From an uncultured Eubacteriaceae bacterium (GTDB taxonomy: Bacteria > Bacillota > Clostridia > Lachnospirales > CAG-274), in the NCBI GenBank assembly GCA_946497035.1, contig CAMMIW010000017.1, forward strand, positions 1-49,974: a stretch of 49,974 nucleotides of DNA. Reading direction: 5' to 3'. Under the pieces are notes generated by a model that worked only from the letters and a program-made list of their open reading frames with translations, had not been told where the DNA came from and did not search any database. The first letter of the stretch is position 1, and every line of letters starts with the position of its first letter. Position numbers and translations under genes: made by a program. Shown here piece after piece: positions 1-7,286 of this stretch.

Positions 1-122
1 CTATCGTTAAAAGTGTCTACTCTATAAATTTTTAATTGTAGGGGTGGCACACATCTTTTAGTGCAATAGCTTGCGTCTATGAGCAAAAAAGACTTGGAAT
101 ATTTAAAAAGCCTTTAATTGTA
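1..122. other. Broken 5' junction of the first helicase gene
   Basis: The helicase frame can be read back from the GTG at 123 to codon 42, giving residues such as EQKRLGIFKKPLIVV that are typical of the family just after Walker A. It meets an in-frame TAG at 39-41. Where the P-loop VGAGKT should be, the DNA reads gtaggggtggcacacatc, about two bases short of a normal P-loop and without its lysine codon. Bases 1-38 show no helicase coding sequence. The run ending ctactctat at 17-25 resembles the 3' end of a group II intron domain VI. That is a weak resemblance only, because domain V would lie outside the window. Confidence 0.4.
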
Positions 123-3100
123 GTGCCAAATCATTTAACGAAACAATGGGGTAAGGAATTTTTAAGGCTTTATCCTAACGCAAATATTTTAATAGCTAAT
201 AAGGAAGATTTTAAAAAGGATAGTCGTAGAAAATTTATTTCAAAAATTGCAACTAATGATTTTGATGCGGTAATTATGAGCCATTCAAGTTTTGAAAAAA
301 TAAAAATATCTAAAGAAACAAGGCTTGATGCTCTTGAAAAAGAAATACAATTTTTAGATAATCAAATAGAAGAAAATAAATATTCTTATGATAAAAAATG
401 GACACTAAAGCAACTAGAAATAACTAAAAATAACATTGAAACAAAGTATAAAAAGCTATATGATGAACAATCAAAAGATGATTTTATAGATTTTGAGCAA
501 CTTGGGGTTGATAGCCTAATTATAGATGAAAGCCATAGGTATAAAAATAATTATGTTTACACAAAAATGCAAAGGGTAGCAGGTGTAAACACTTCATCTA
601 GCAATAGAGCAATGGATATGCACCTAAAGGCAAGATATATAAGCGAACAAAACAATGGAAAAGGTGTAATATACTTAACAGGTACGCCCATAACAAACTC
701 AATGAGTGAGCTTTATGTTTTACAACATACCTTACAACCTGAAGATTTAGAAAAAAGAAATATACAAAACTTTGATAGTTGGGTAAGTACATTCGGCATT
801 GTTGAAGAAACAGACGAAATCAAACCCGAGGGAACAGGATACCAAAAGAAAATGAGATTGACAAAATTTCATAATCTACCTGAACTAATGAAAACTTTTA
901 GAAATATAGCAGATATAAAAACGGCAGAAACTTTAAACTTGCCACGACCTACCCTTAAAACAGGTGGCGTTCAAGTAATAAAAACAGACTTAACAGAAGC
1001 TCAAAAAGAAATAGTAGACGAACTTGCAGATAGAGCAGAACTGATAAGACTTGGACAAGTTGACCCAGAAGAAGATAATTTTTTAAAAATTACACTTCTT
1101 GCTAAACTTTTATCGGTAGACCCACGAATTATAGATGAGCTTTTACCTTATAATTCAAATACAAAGCTAAATGTTTGTGCAAGAAAAGTTGCAGAAATAT
1201 ATCATCAGACGGCAGAAAATAAAAGTACACAACTTGTATTTTGTGATAGTGGTACACCAAAGGCAGATAGTTTTAACTTTTATGACGCACTTAAAAAAGA
1301 GATGATAGAAAACGGAGTGGCAGAAAATGAAATAGCTTATATTCACGATGCTAACACAGATGAGAAAAAAGAAAAGCTTTTTGAAAAGGTAAGAACAGGG
1401 GAAATAAGGGTTCTTATAGGTAGTACCGAAAAAATGGGAACAGGTACAAATATACAAAATAAATTGTATGCTCTCCATCATTTAGACGTGCCGTGGCGAC
1501 CAGACCACCTTATACAACGAAACGGAAGAATTTTAAGACAGGGTAATGAAAACGCCCAAGTAGAAATATTTAATTATGTTACAGAAGGTAGCTTTGATAG
1601 TTATTTGTGGCAAATTTTAGAGAATAAACAAAAGTTTATTTCTCAAGTAATGACAGAAAAATCACCACTTAGAAGTTGCGATGATATAGACGAAGTTGTT
1701 TTAAGTTACGGAGAGATTAAAGCTATTGCAATGAAAAATCCGTTCCTTAAAGAAAAAATGCAAATAGATACTGAAATAAATAAAATAAATCTTTTAAAAT
1801 CTAGTTGGCTTGAAAGTAAGCAAATGTTTAAAACTGTAATTAACAATATACCAGATAGAATAGAAAAACTTAAAAATGCTATACAAAAAATACAAGCAGA
1901 TATTAAAATATATGAAGAAAATAAAAAGCCTGATTTTGAAATAACATTAAATGGTAAAACATTTGATGAAAGAGCAAAAGCAGGTGAATATTTAATGGAG
2001 CTTATAAATAAAATTTCAAGGGAAAAGCCCACAAACGATATAGAAGAAATAGGCTCATATAATGGTTTTAAAATAGGTTTTACTTATACAATGGGTGTTT
2101 CTAAAATATATGTTATGGGTAACAAAACATATGATAAAGAGCTAGGGCTTTCTGGACTAGGTAACATAACAAGGATAGAAAATTTAGCAAAAGATATAGG
2201 GGAAAACTTAGCTTTATATGAAGATAGACTAAATGAAACGGAGCAAAAGTTAAATCAAGCTAAAGAAGAAATTGACAAGCCTTTTGAATACGAAGAAAGG
2301 CTTTCTTATCTTTTAAAACGAAAGGTTGAAATAGATTACAAAATAGAAAGGGGCATAACAACAAATGATGAAATGGAGGAGCTAGACCAACAAGAAGAAT
2401 CATTAAACGAACAGAACCAATATACAACAGAAGAAAATAAAAATACTATTGAACATCAATTATATAACACCCTTTATCAATGGGGCAACAAAGTTTTAGA
2501 TAAGGAAATAGACTATATTTCAATGAAACAAGAAGGCTTTGATGACTTGGTTTTAGAATATATAGGCGAAGGAGAATATTCTCTTGCTCATTATTCTGAA
2601 CTAAATGGGGATATGATGCGTAGTCCAGAAATAACATTTAAAGTAGAAGAAAAGGAAATTGTTCCTACAAGTTATTTAGATGATTATACGGCTACATATA
2701 CTGAAATTGAAGATAAATACGATACAGAGTATAAATCTGTTATAGAATTTTTTAAAACTTGGCTTAAAAATATCGCAATTCAATTTTATAATAGTATTGA
2801 AAAACTAAAAAATCAAGATGTGGAAATAACTGAAGAAGTTGTTGAAACAAAGCATTATGAAATAGATTATTGTGATATGACAGTAAATGAAATAAAACAT
2901 TATTTTAAAGAAGGTATGGTTATAAAGCTTGATTATATGCAAGGCGAAAATATGCCAAGTGGTTTAATAGGTGTTGTAAAAAGTGTTGATGATATAGGAC
3001 AAGTTAGAGTTAGCTGGGAAAATGGTAGCACTTTAGCTTTAAATGTTAAAGAAGATAAATTTGAAGTTTTTGAACAACAACATACTAACGAATATGTAGA

Positions 3101-3134
3101 AGAACAAGAAGAAATGTGGGAGGAAATTAGATGA
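123..3134 (+). CDS. SNF2-like superfamily 2 helicase of a Tn1549-type ICE (5'-truncated)
   Basis: This is the helicase half of the large DNA methyltransferase/helicase proteins carried by Tn1549-like elements. Visible parts are a DESH box near residue 135, motif III-like TGTPITNSMSE near 190, and the C-terminal helicase motif QRNGRILRQGNEN near 464. A long coiled-coil region (about 540-780) follows. A DUF4314-like beta-rich block (about 925-985, SGLIGVVKSVDDIGQVRV) lies near the end. The N-terminal antirestriction and methylase domains and Walker A are missing, so this is a remnant or the 3' exon of a split gene. The GTG at 123 has no ribosome site and is only the first possible start; the frame is open back to 42. 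The 3' end overlaps the primase gene by ATGA, implying coupled translation. It is a paralogue of the protein starting at 44103, not a copy of it. The family probably unwinds or protects element DNA during transfer. Confidence 0.85.
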   Translation: MPNHLTKQWGKEFLRLYPNANILIANKEDFKKDSRRKFISKIATNDFDAVIMSHSSFEKIKISKETRLDALEKEIQFLDNQIEENKYSYDKKWTLKQLEITKNNIETKYKKLYDEQSKDDFIDFEQLGVDSLIIDESHRYKNNYVYTKMQRVAGVNTSSSNRAMDMHLKARYISEQNNGKGVIYLTGTPITNSMSELYVLQHTLQPEDLEKRNIQNFDSWVSTFGIVEETDEIKPEGTGYQKKMRLTKFHNLPELMKTFRNIADIKTAETLNLPRPTLKTGGVQVIKTDLTEAQKEIVDELADRAELIRLGQVDPEEDNFLKITLLAKLLSVDPRIIDELLPYNSNTKLNVCARKVAEIYHQTAENKSTQLVFCDSGTPKADSFNFYDALKKEMIENGVAENEIAYIHDANTDEKKEKLFEKVRTGEIRVLIGSTEKMGTGTNIQNKLYALHHLDVPWRPDHLIQRNGRILRQGNENAQVEIFNYVTEGSFDSYLWQILENKQKFISQVMTEKSPLRSCDDIDEVVLSYGEIKAIAMKNPFLKEKMQIDTEINKINLLKSSWLESKQMFKTVINNIPDRIEKLKNAIQKIQADIKIYEENKKPDFEITLNGKTFDERAKAGEYLMELINKISREKPTNDIEEIGSYNGFKIGFTYTMGVSKIYVMGNKTYDKELGLSGLGNITRIENLAKDIGENLALYEDRLNETEQKLNQAKEEIDKPFEYEERLSYLLKRKVEIDYKIERGITTNDEMEELDQQEESLNEQNQYTTEENKNTIEHQLYNTLYQWGNKVLDKEIDYISMKQEGFDDLVLEYIGEGEYSLAHYSELNGDMMRSPEITFKVEEKEIVPTSYLDDYTATYTEIEDKYDTEYKSVIEFFKTWLKNIAIQFYNSIEKLKNQDVEITEEVVETKHYEIDYCDMTVNEIKHYFKEGMVIKLDYMQGENMPSGLIGVVKSVDDIGQVRVSWENGSTLALNVKEDKFEVFEQQHTNEYVEEQEEMWEEIR

Positions 3135-4048
3135 TAGAAATGAAATATCCTTTTACACAAGAACAAATGCGACAAGTTTTTGAAACAAGCCTTGTTGATT
3201 TTGCTATAAATAATGGTTTTAAACTAAAAGAAAGCGACTATAAAACTTTTAAAGTGGAACATATGGGTGGGCTTTTTATTTTTAAAAATGGTAAAGGTTT
3301 TTATCATTTTGCAACAGGTAATAAAGGCAATATTTTAGATTTTGCAAAACAATATTTAGGGCTTGATTTTAAACAAGCAGTAGAAACTATTTTAGGGGTT
3401 AGAGCTTATGGAAACATAGGCTCTTTTTATATGCCTAAAGAACATACGAAAAAGCCTTTTGTGTTGCCAGACAAGGCAGAAAACTTTAATAGAATGATAG
3501 CATATTTAGTAAATACAAGGAAATTAGATAAAGATATAGTTTATGATTTTATAAAAGAAAACAAAATATACCAAAGCAAAGAAATATCAAAAAATGGAAT
3601 ATTTTATAATTGTGCTTTTGTTGGATATGATGAAAATAATGTTGCTAAATATTGCAGTTTAAGGGGACTATCTGAAAGTAGTCATTTTAGAAAAGATATA
3701 GACGGTTCTGATAAAAGTTATGGTTTTACTTTTCAAGGTACAAACGATAATTTATATGTTTTTGAAAGTCCTATTGACTTGTTAAGCCATATGACACTTT
3801 TTAAAATTTTTGAAAAAATAGACTATAAACAAGATAACAGAATATCTTGTGGTGGTTTGTTTAATATGGCTATAGATACATATTTAAAACAACACGAAAA
3901 CATAAAAAATATAATCTTTTGTTTTGATAATGATTTTGATAAGATAGAAAATTATGGACAAGATAAAGCTAGAGAGTTTGGTAAAATGTATAAAGAACAA
4001 GGTTATAATTGTTATTTACAAGTACCAAAAAACAAAGATTTTAATTAA
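3131..4048 (+). CDS. DUF3991/TOPRIM primase-like protein, stopped early by an in-frame TAA
   Basis: A 305-residue protein of the CHC2-like/DUF3991-TOPRIM family found next to the helicase in Tn1549-type ICEs. The N-terminal part (about 35-80: GLFIFKNGKGFYHFATGNKGNILDF split by family-typical spacing) resembles the primase zinc-finger-like fold without the cysteines. The TOPRIM half shows the acidic signature IIFCFDNDFD near residue 265 with E..(VFESPIDL) before it. It likely primes synthesis on transferred single strands, as inferred from the family. The start ATG overlaps the preceding stop. The TAA at 4046-4048 is in frame with 22 further codons ending at TAG 4115-4117 (tail DLIQKIADINKQ...EMEDEFER). 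The natural end is therefore probably 4117, and the stop looks like a GAA-to-TAA change (inference). Loss of the short charged tail may be tolerated. Confidence 0.85.
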   Translation: MIEMKYPFTQEQMRQVFETSLVDFAINNGFKLKESDYKTFKVEHMGGLFIFKNGKGFYHFATGNKGNILDFAKQYLGLDFKQAVETILGVRAYGNIGSFYMPKEHTKKPFVLPDKAENFNRMIAYLVNTRKLDKDIVYDFIKENKIYQSKEISKNGIFYNCAFVGYDENNVAKYCSLRGLSESSHFRKDIDGSDKSYGFTFQGTNDNLYVFESPIDLLSHMTLFKIFEKIDYKQDNRISCGGLFNMAIDTYLKQHENIKNIIFCFDNDFDKIENYGQDKAREFGKMYKEQGYNCYLQVPKNKDFN

Positions 4049-4140
4049 GATTTAATACAAAAAATAGCAGATATAAATAAACAAAGGGAGGAGATGGAAG
4101 ATGAGTTTGAGAGGTAGATTTAATTTTCAAATTTTAAATA

Positions 4141-4300
4141 TTCTTAACGAGCAAAGCGAGTGTAAGAGATTTTGCCTTGCAAAATTGTAGTAAATTGCAT
4201 TTAGGCAGGAATAGTGATATTATCATATCACCTGAAACAGCTTGTAACCAAAGGTTACAACGATATTACTTTTATTAAAGAGTATTATTTTTATATTATA
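4141..4300. other. Candidate oriT region with two perfect inverted repeats
   Basis: This non-coding stretch lies between the primase gene and the ribbon-helix-helix gene, the usual place of the transfer origin in this ICE type. It holds GTGATAT-tatc-ATATCAC (4214-4231), flanked by CAGG/CCTG, and TTGTAACC-aaa-GGTTACAA (4242-4260). Upstream is a moderately GC-richer patch (gcaaagcgagtgtaagag, ttgccttgcaaaattgtag) that stands out from the AT-rich background. I infer oriT from the position, the palindromes and the MobC-like neighbour. No nic site can be proven here, and the second hairpin could instead be an attenuator or operator of the downstream gene. Confidence 0.45.
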
Positions 4301-4337
4301 AAATATTATTTTGGTATTATTAAAAAGGGAGGTACTT

Positions 4338-4808
4338 ATGGCTAAAAATACAGTAAAAAAATCTATTGATTTTCCAAAAGAAACATTTGAAAAATTAGAA
4401 AGATTGGCAGTAAATAGAAATCAAAATGTTTCAGAAGTAATAAGACAACTTGTTAATAAAAGTCTAAATTTAGAAAGTAGCCGTGAAGATATAGATTTTA
4501 TAGCAGATATAATAAGACAAGAATTAAACTCAATTTATAGGCTTGAAGATATAAAAGAAATTTTGGATAAACAAACAAATAGACTTGCTAAAATGATGAT
4601 GAAGATTGGCAAGATGAGTACAGGTCAGTTGTTTCTTCTTATAAGTATGTTTTTGGAAATTGTGGATAGTGCAGACGAAGATAAGTTTGATGCTATTTTA
4701 GATAAATCTATGCGAAATGGTGTCGCTTATATGCAGAAGAAAGATTTTCAGGTTAATGACTTTTTGCAAGATGTTGATAATTTAAAAAATATTGCAAATG
4801 AGTTGTAA
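4338..4808 (+). CDS. Ribbon-helix-helix (MobC/CopG-like) DNA-binding protein
   Basis: A 156-residue protein whose first 50 residues form a ribbon-helix-helix: VKKSIDFPKETFEKLERLA then NVSEVIRQLVNKSL. The rest is helical and may dimerise or contact the relaxase. In Tn1549-like elements such proteins bind near oriT and assist the relaxase or regulate the mobilisation genes. I chose the ATG at 4338 because GGGAGG lies 6-7 bases upstream; an earlier in-frame start at 4311 has no ribosome site. It follows the palindromic candidate oriT directly, as expected for a relaxosome accessory protein. The relaxase gene itself lies 1.3 kb further on, behind three cargo genes. Confidence 0.75.
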   Translation: MAKNTVKKSIDFPKETFEKLERLAVNRNQNVSEVIRQLVNKSLNLESSREDIDFIADIIRQELNSIYRLEDIKEILDKQTNRLAKMMMKIGKMSTGQLFLLISMFLEIVDSADEDKFDAILDKSMRNGVAYMQKKDFQVNDFLQDVDNLKNIANEL

Positions 4809-4810
4809 GG

Positions 4811-4839
4811 TTGACTTTTAAATATAAAAGTAGTAATAT
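4811..4839 (+). promoter_or_regulatory. Sigma-A-type promoter of the cargo cassette
   Basis: TTGACT (4811-4816), 17-base spacer, TAATAT (4834-4839), directly after the RHH stop codon and 30 bases before the DUF1653 start. It suggests the cassette is transcribed separately from the mobilisation genes. Confidence 0.65.
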
Positions 4840-4870
4840 TTAATGTACATTTATATTTAAGGAGAAAATT

Positions 4871-5098
4871 ATGCGAGAAATTTTAACAAATAGAACCTAC
4901 AAACATTTTAAAAATAATAATTACAAAGTTTTGTATATAGCAGAGCATACAGAAACAGGAGAAAAATTAGTTATATATCAAGGGTTATATGGTGATTATG
5001 GAATATTTGCTAGACCTTATGAAATGTTTATATCAGAAGTTGATAAGGGAAAATATCCTAATGCAAAACAAAAATATAGGTTTGAATTAGTACAATAA
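4871..5098 (+). CDS. DUF1653 domain protein
   Basis: A 75-residue protein matching the DUF1653 pattern over its whole length: an N-terminal [21 protein letters not shown] strand pair, a central [21 protein letters not shown], and an aromatic C-terminus. The family is small and widespread in bacteria with no proven biochemical role. GGAG lies 6 bases before the ATG. It stands at the head of a three-gene cargo group (with HxlR and a glyoxalase-fold protein) wedged between the RHH gene and the relaxase. It is probably a passenger rather than part of the transfer machinery. Confidence 0.75.
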   Translation: MREILTNRTYKHFKNNNYKVLYIAEHTETGEKLVIYQGLYGDYGIFARPYEMFISEVDKGKYPNAKQKYRFELVQ

Positions 5099-5115
5099 AA
5101 TTAGGTTGTGATATA

Positions 5116-5451
5116 ATGGCAAAATTAAAATTAAAATATAGTTGTGCGTTGTTATTGACAATGGACTTATTAGGTGGAAAATGGAAACTTAGAATTTTAT
5201 GGCATATAATAAATGGAGATAATAGCTTTTCAAAATTACAAAAAGCTATACCAGATATTACACATAAAATGCTAATAACTCAGTTAAGAGAACTACAAGA
5301 AAGTAAGTTATTACTTAAAAACATAATTAGCAAAAAACCTTTGCGTATTGAATATATGATTTCAGAAGAATATAAAGATTTAGAACAAATTTTAAATGAG
5401 TTATGTGATTTTACAAAAAGCTATGCTATAAAAAATAGTATAGATGTTTGA
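5116..5451 (+). CDS. HxlR-family winged-helix transcriptional regulator
   Basis: A 111-residue winged-helix protein with the HxlR signature: CALLLTMDLLGGKWKLRILWHI near the N-terminus, LQKAIPDITHKMLITQLRELQ as the recognition helix region, and a wing leading to an acidic IEYMISEEYKDL segment. Family members respond to reactive electrophiles, aldehydes or redox signals and often control an adjacent detoxifying enzyme. The next gene encodes a glyoxalase-fold protein, so this is likely its local regulator (inference from context). The single Cys near residue 11 (YSCALLL) occupies the usual HxlR sensor position. It starts 18 bases after the DUF1653 gene with a weak ribosome site (GGTTGTGAT), suggesting co-transcription. 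Confidence 0.85.
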   Translation: MAKLKLKYSCALLLTMDLLGGKWKLRILWHIINGDNSFSKLQKAIPDITHKMLITQLRELQESKLLLKNIISKKPLRIEYMISEEYKDLEQILNELCDFTKSYAIKNSIDV

Positions 5452-5534
5452 TTATAGGTACTAAAAAGTACCTTATTTACAAAATTATAAAAAACAGATA
5501 AACTAAAGAAAATTGAATTTTAGGAGGAATTTAT

Positions 5535-6026
5535 ATGACTTATCCGAAAAGTTTTTCTCACATAGGTTTATCTGTGCCTAATATAGAAAAGGCAGTTAAG
5601 TTTTATACGGAGGTAATGGGTTGGTATGTTGTTATGAACAATACCGAAGTTAAAGAAGAAAATCATTCTGCAATAGGTATAATGTGCCAAGATGTTTTTG
5701 GCGAAAATCATGGAGATTTTAAAATTGCACATTTAGTAACTTCAAATGGAATAGGAATAGAATTATTTGAATTTAAAGAAAATGACGAACATTTCAAATT
5801 TGATTATTTAAAAACAGGTTTATTTCATTTTTGTGTTCAAGACCCTGATATTGAAGGGCTTGTACAAAAAATTGTTGAAAATGGTGGAAAACAGAGAATG
5901 CCTATTAGAGAATACTATCCTAATGAAAAACCATATAAAATGTGCTATGTAGAAGACCCATTTGGAATAGTTTTTGAAATATATACACATAGTTATGAAG
6001 TTACTTACTCTAAGGGTGCATATTAA
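5535..6026 (+). CDS. VOC-superfamily (glyoxalase/dioxygenase fold) protein
   Basis: A 163-residue protein with two beta-alpha-beta-beta-beta modules of the vicinal-oxygen-chelate fold. It begins FSHIGLSVPNIEKAVKFYTEVMGW (metal-ligand His near residue 9). It has a central IGIELFEF strand, then LFHFCVQDPDIEGLV (second ligand His near 97), and ends with YVEDPFGIVFEIYTH (Glu near 155). The residues fit a metal-dependent lyase or dioxygenase acting on a small electrophile, but the substrate cannot be read from sequence. A good ribosome site (AGGAGG) precedes the ATG. Pairing with an HxlR regulator suggests an inducible detoxification cargo. A stem-loop terminator follows. Confidence 0.85.
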   Translation: MTYPKSFSHIGLSVPNIEKAVKFYTEVMGWYVVMNNTEVKEENHSAIGIMCQDVFGENHGDFKIAHLVTSNGIGIELFEFKENDEHFKFDYLKTGLFHFCVQDPDIEGLVQKIVENGGKQRMPIREYYPNEKPYKMCYVEDPFGIVFEIYTHSYEVTYSKGAY

Positions 6027-6045
6027 GTATTAAAATATTAAAAAT

Positions 6046-6074
6046 GGCTAGATTATTATATCACTAGCCTTTTT
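6046..6074 (+). terminator. Rho-independent terminator after the cargo cassette
   Basis: GGCTAG (6046-6051), 12-base loop, CTAGCC (6064-6069), then TTTTT. It closes the DUF1653-HxlR-VOC unit and separates it from the relaxase gene. Confidence 0.75.
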
Positions 6075-6211
6075 ATGGTGGTGATAGCATTTCAAAAATA
6101 ATATATACACAGCAAATAAAAAATTTAAAAGTACGAAACAAATAACAACGAGCAAAATTAAATTATAACTATACTTTATACATAGGACACCGTCCTAAAG
6201 TTTTAAAAAAT

Positions 6212-7216
6212 ATGGAGCAAAGGACAGGGCTTATGGGGAAGATAGGAAGTAATGAAATTTTGCACTTTAAAGATAGCAAAGACATAGCTAAAACAGTTTT
6301 AGAAAACACTAAAAAAGGCATCACAATATACGAAGGAATGATAGCTATTAAAAAAGATACAACGGCTAAGTTAAACTTAGAAAATTTAAAATCTTGGGAA
6401 AATTATATAACAAAACATATAAATACAATACGAGAAGAAAACAATATAAAGCGAGAAGATTTTGAATTTATATGTTCCGTTCACGAAAAAGACATAAACT
6501 ATCATACCCATATACTTTTTTGGGATAAATCACAAAATACACCTAAAAACTTTCAACATTATAGTATACCAGATAAAATCAGAAAAAGGCTTATAAAAGA
6601 TACTTTTTCAGATGAAATAATTGAATACGCAAAAGCAAAAGATTTAGCCATTAAAAATGTTAGAGAAATCACAGATAAGCTAGTAGATGATTTTATGGAA
6701 GATATAAAAATGCTTGATAACAAAAAATATAATAAATTAAAATTAAAAGGTGTTTTTAAAGATAAAAACTCAAAGCTAGACAAAAATTTTATAGAATATA
6801 TTTTTAATGAAAGTTATAAAATAAAGCAGATGATACCTAAAGGTAGAATAGCTTACAAATTGTTAGAACCACAAGTTAAAGAAGAAGTAGATAAGTTGGT
6901 AGATTATGTTTTACAAAACAATGAAGATTTACAAAATTTGGTTAATAGATATATTGATAGTAAAATTCAAATTGCTACTTTATATTCTGACAAAAATATT
7001 GATGAGCAAGAGCAGAAATACAAACAAGAAATTGAAAAGATAATAGCTAATAAACTTTTAGGTATTGTAAAGTCTATAAATAGGCTTGAATATGAATATA
7101 AAAAACAAGAAACAATAGCAGAAAAACAAAAAGAACTTATTAAACAAAGTATATTTGATTTAATAAGTCTTTTTGTGTTAAAGAAGAAAAAGAAAGGAGC
7201 AAGCATAATGAAATAA
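6212..7216 (+). CDS. mobL: MobL-type relaxase, damaged at both ends
   Basis: The conserved core of a MobL/MobP relaxase, which nicks oriT and leads the strand into the recipient. Visible features are TGLMGKIG at the start, the helical region KSWENYITKHINTIREEN, and the metal-binding histidine cluster near residues 90-105 (CSVHEKDINYHTHILFWD), followed by a coiled C-terminal half. The N-terminal sequence typical of the family continues upstream in frame (about 6089-6211: IIYTQQIKNLKVRNK, then QRAKLNYNYTLYIGHRPKVLKN). It is interrupted by TAA at 6143-6145. At the 3' end the frame slips in an A-rich run (about 7181-7195). The alternative frame continues ERSKHNEIKTELSKDAKKE to a TAA at 7285 that overlaps the VirD4 ATG as TAATG. 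The intact gene was therefore probably about 6089-7287. As written, catalytic N-terminal residues are lost. Confidence 0.75.
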   Translation: MEQRTGLMGKIGSNEILHFKDSKDIAKTVLENTKKGITIYEGMIAIKKDTTAKLNLENLKSWENYITKHINTIREENNIKREDFEFICSVHEKDINYHTHILFWDKSQNTPKNFQHYSIPDKIRKRLIKDTFSDEIIEYAKAKDLAIKNVREITDKLVDDFMEDIKMLDNKKYNKLKLKGVFKDKNSKLDKNFIEYIFNESYKIKQMIPKGRIAYKLLEPQVKEEVDKLVDYVLQNNEDLQNLVNRYIDSKIQIATLYSDKNIDEQEQKYKQEIEKIIANKLLGIVKSINRLEYEYKKQETIAEKQKELIKQSIFDLISLFVLKKKKKGASIMK

Positions 7217-7286
7217 AAACAGAATTATCTAAAGATGCTAAAAAAGAAATTTACCTTAAAAATAAAGACAAAGGATACGAACATTA

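Noticed and set aside
1167..1481. Minus-strand open frame inside the first helicase
   Set aside because: Low-complexity Phe/Ser/Ile/Cys-rich translation with no ribosome site, lying fully opposite a well-conserved coding region: a shadow frame.
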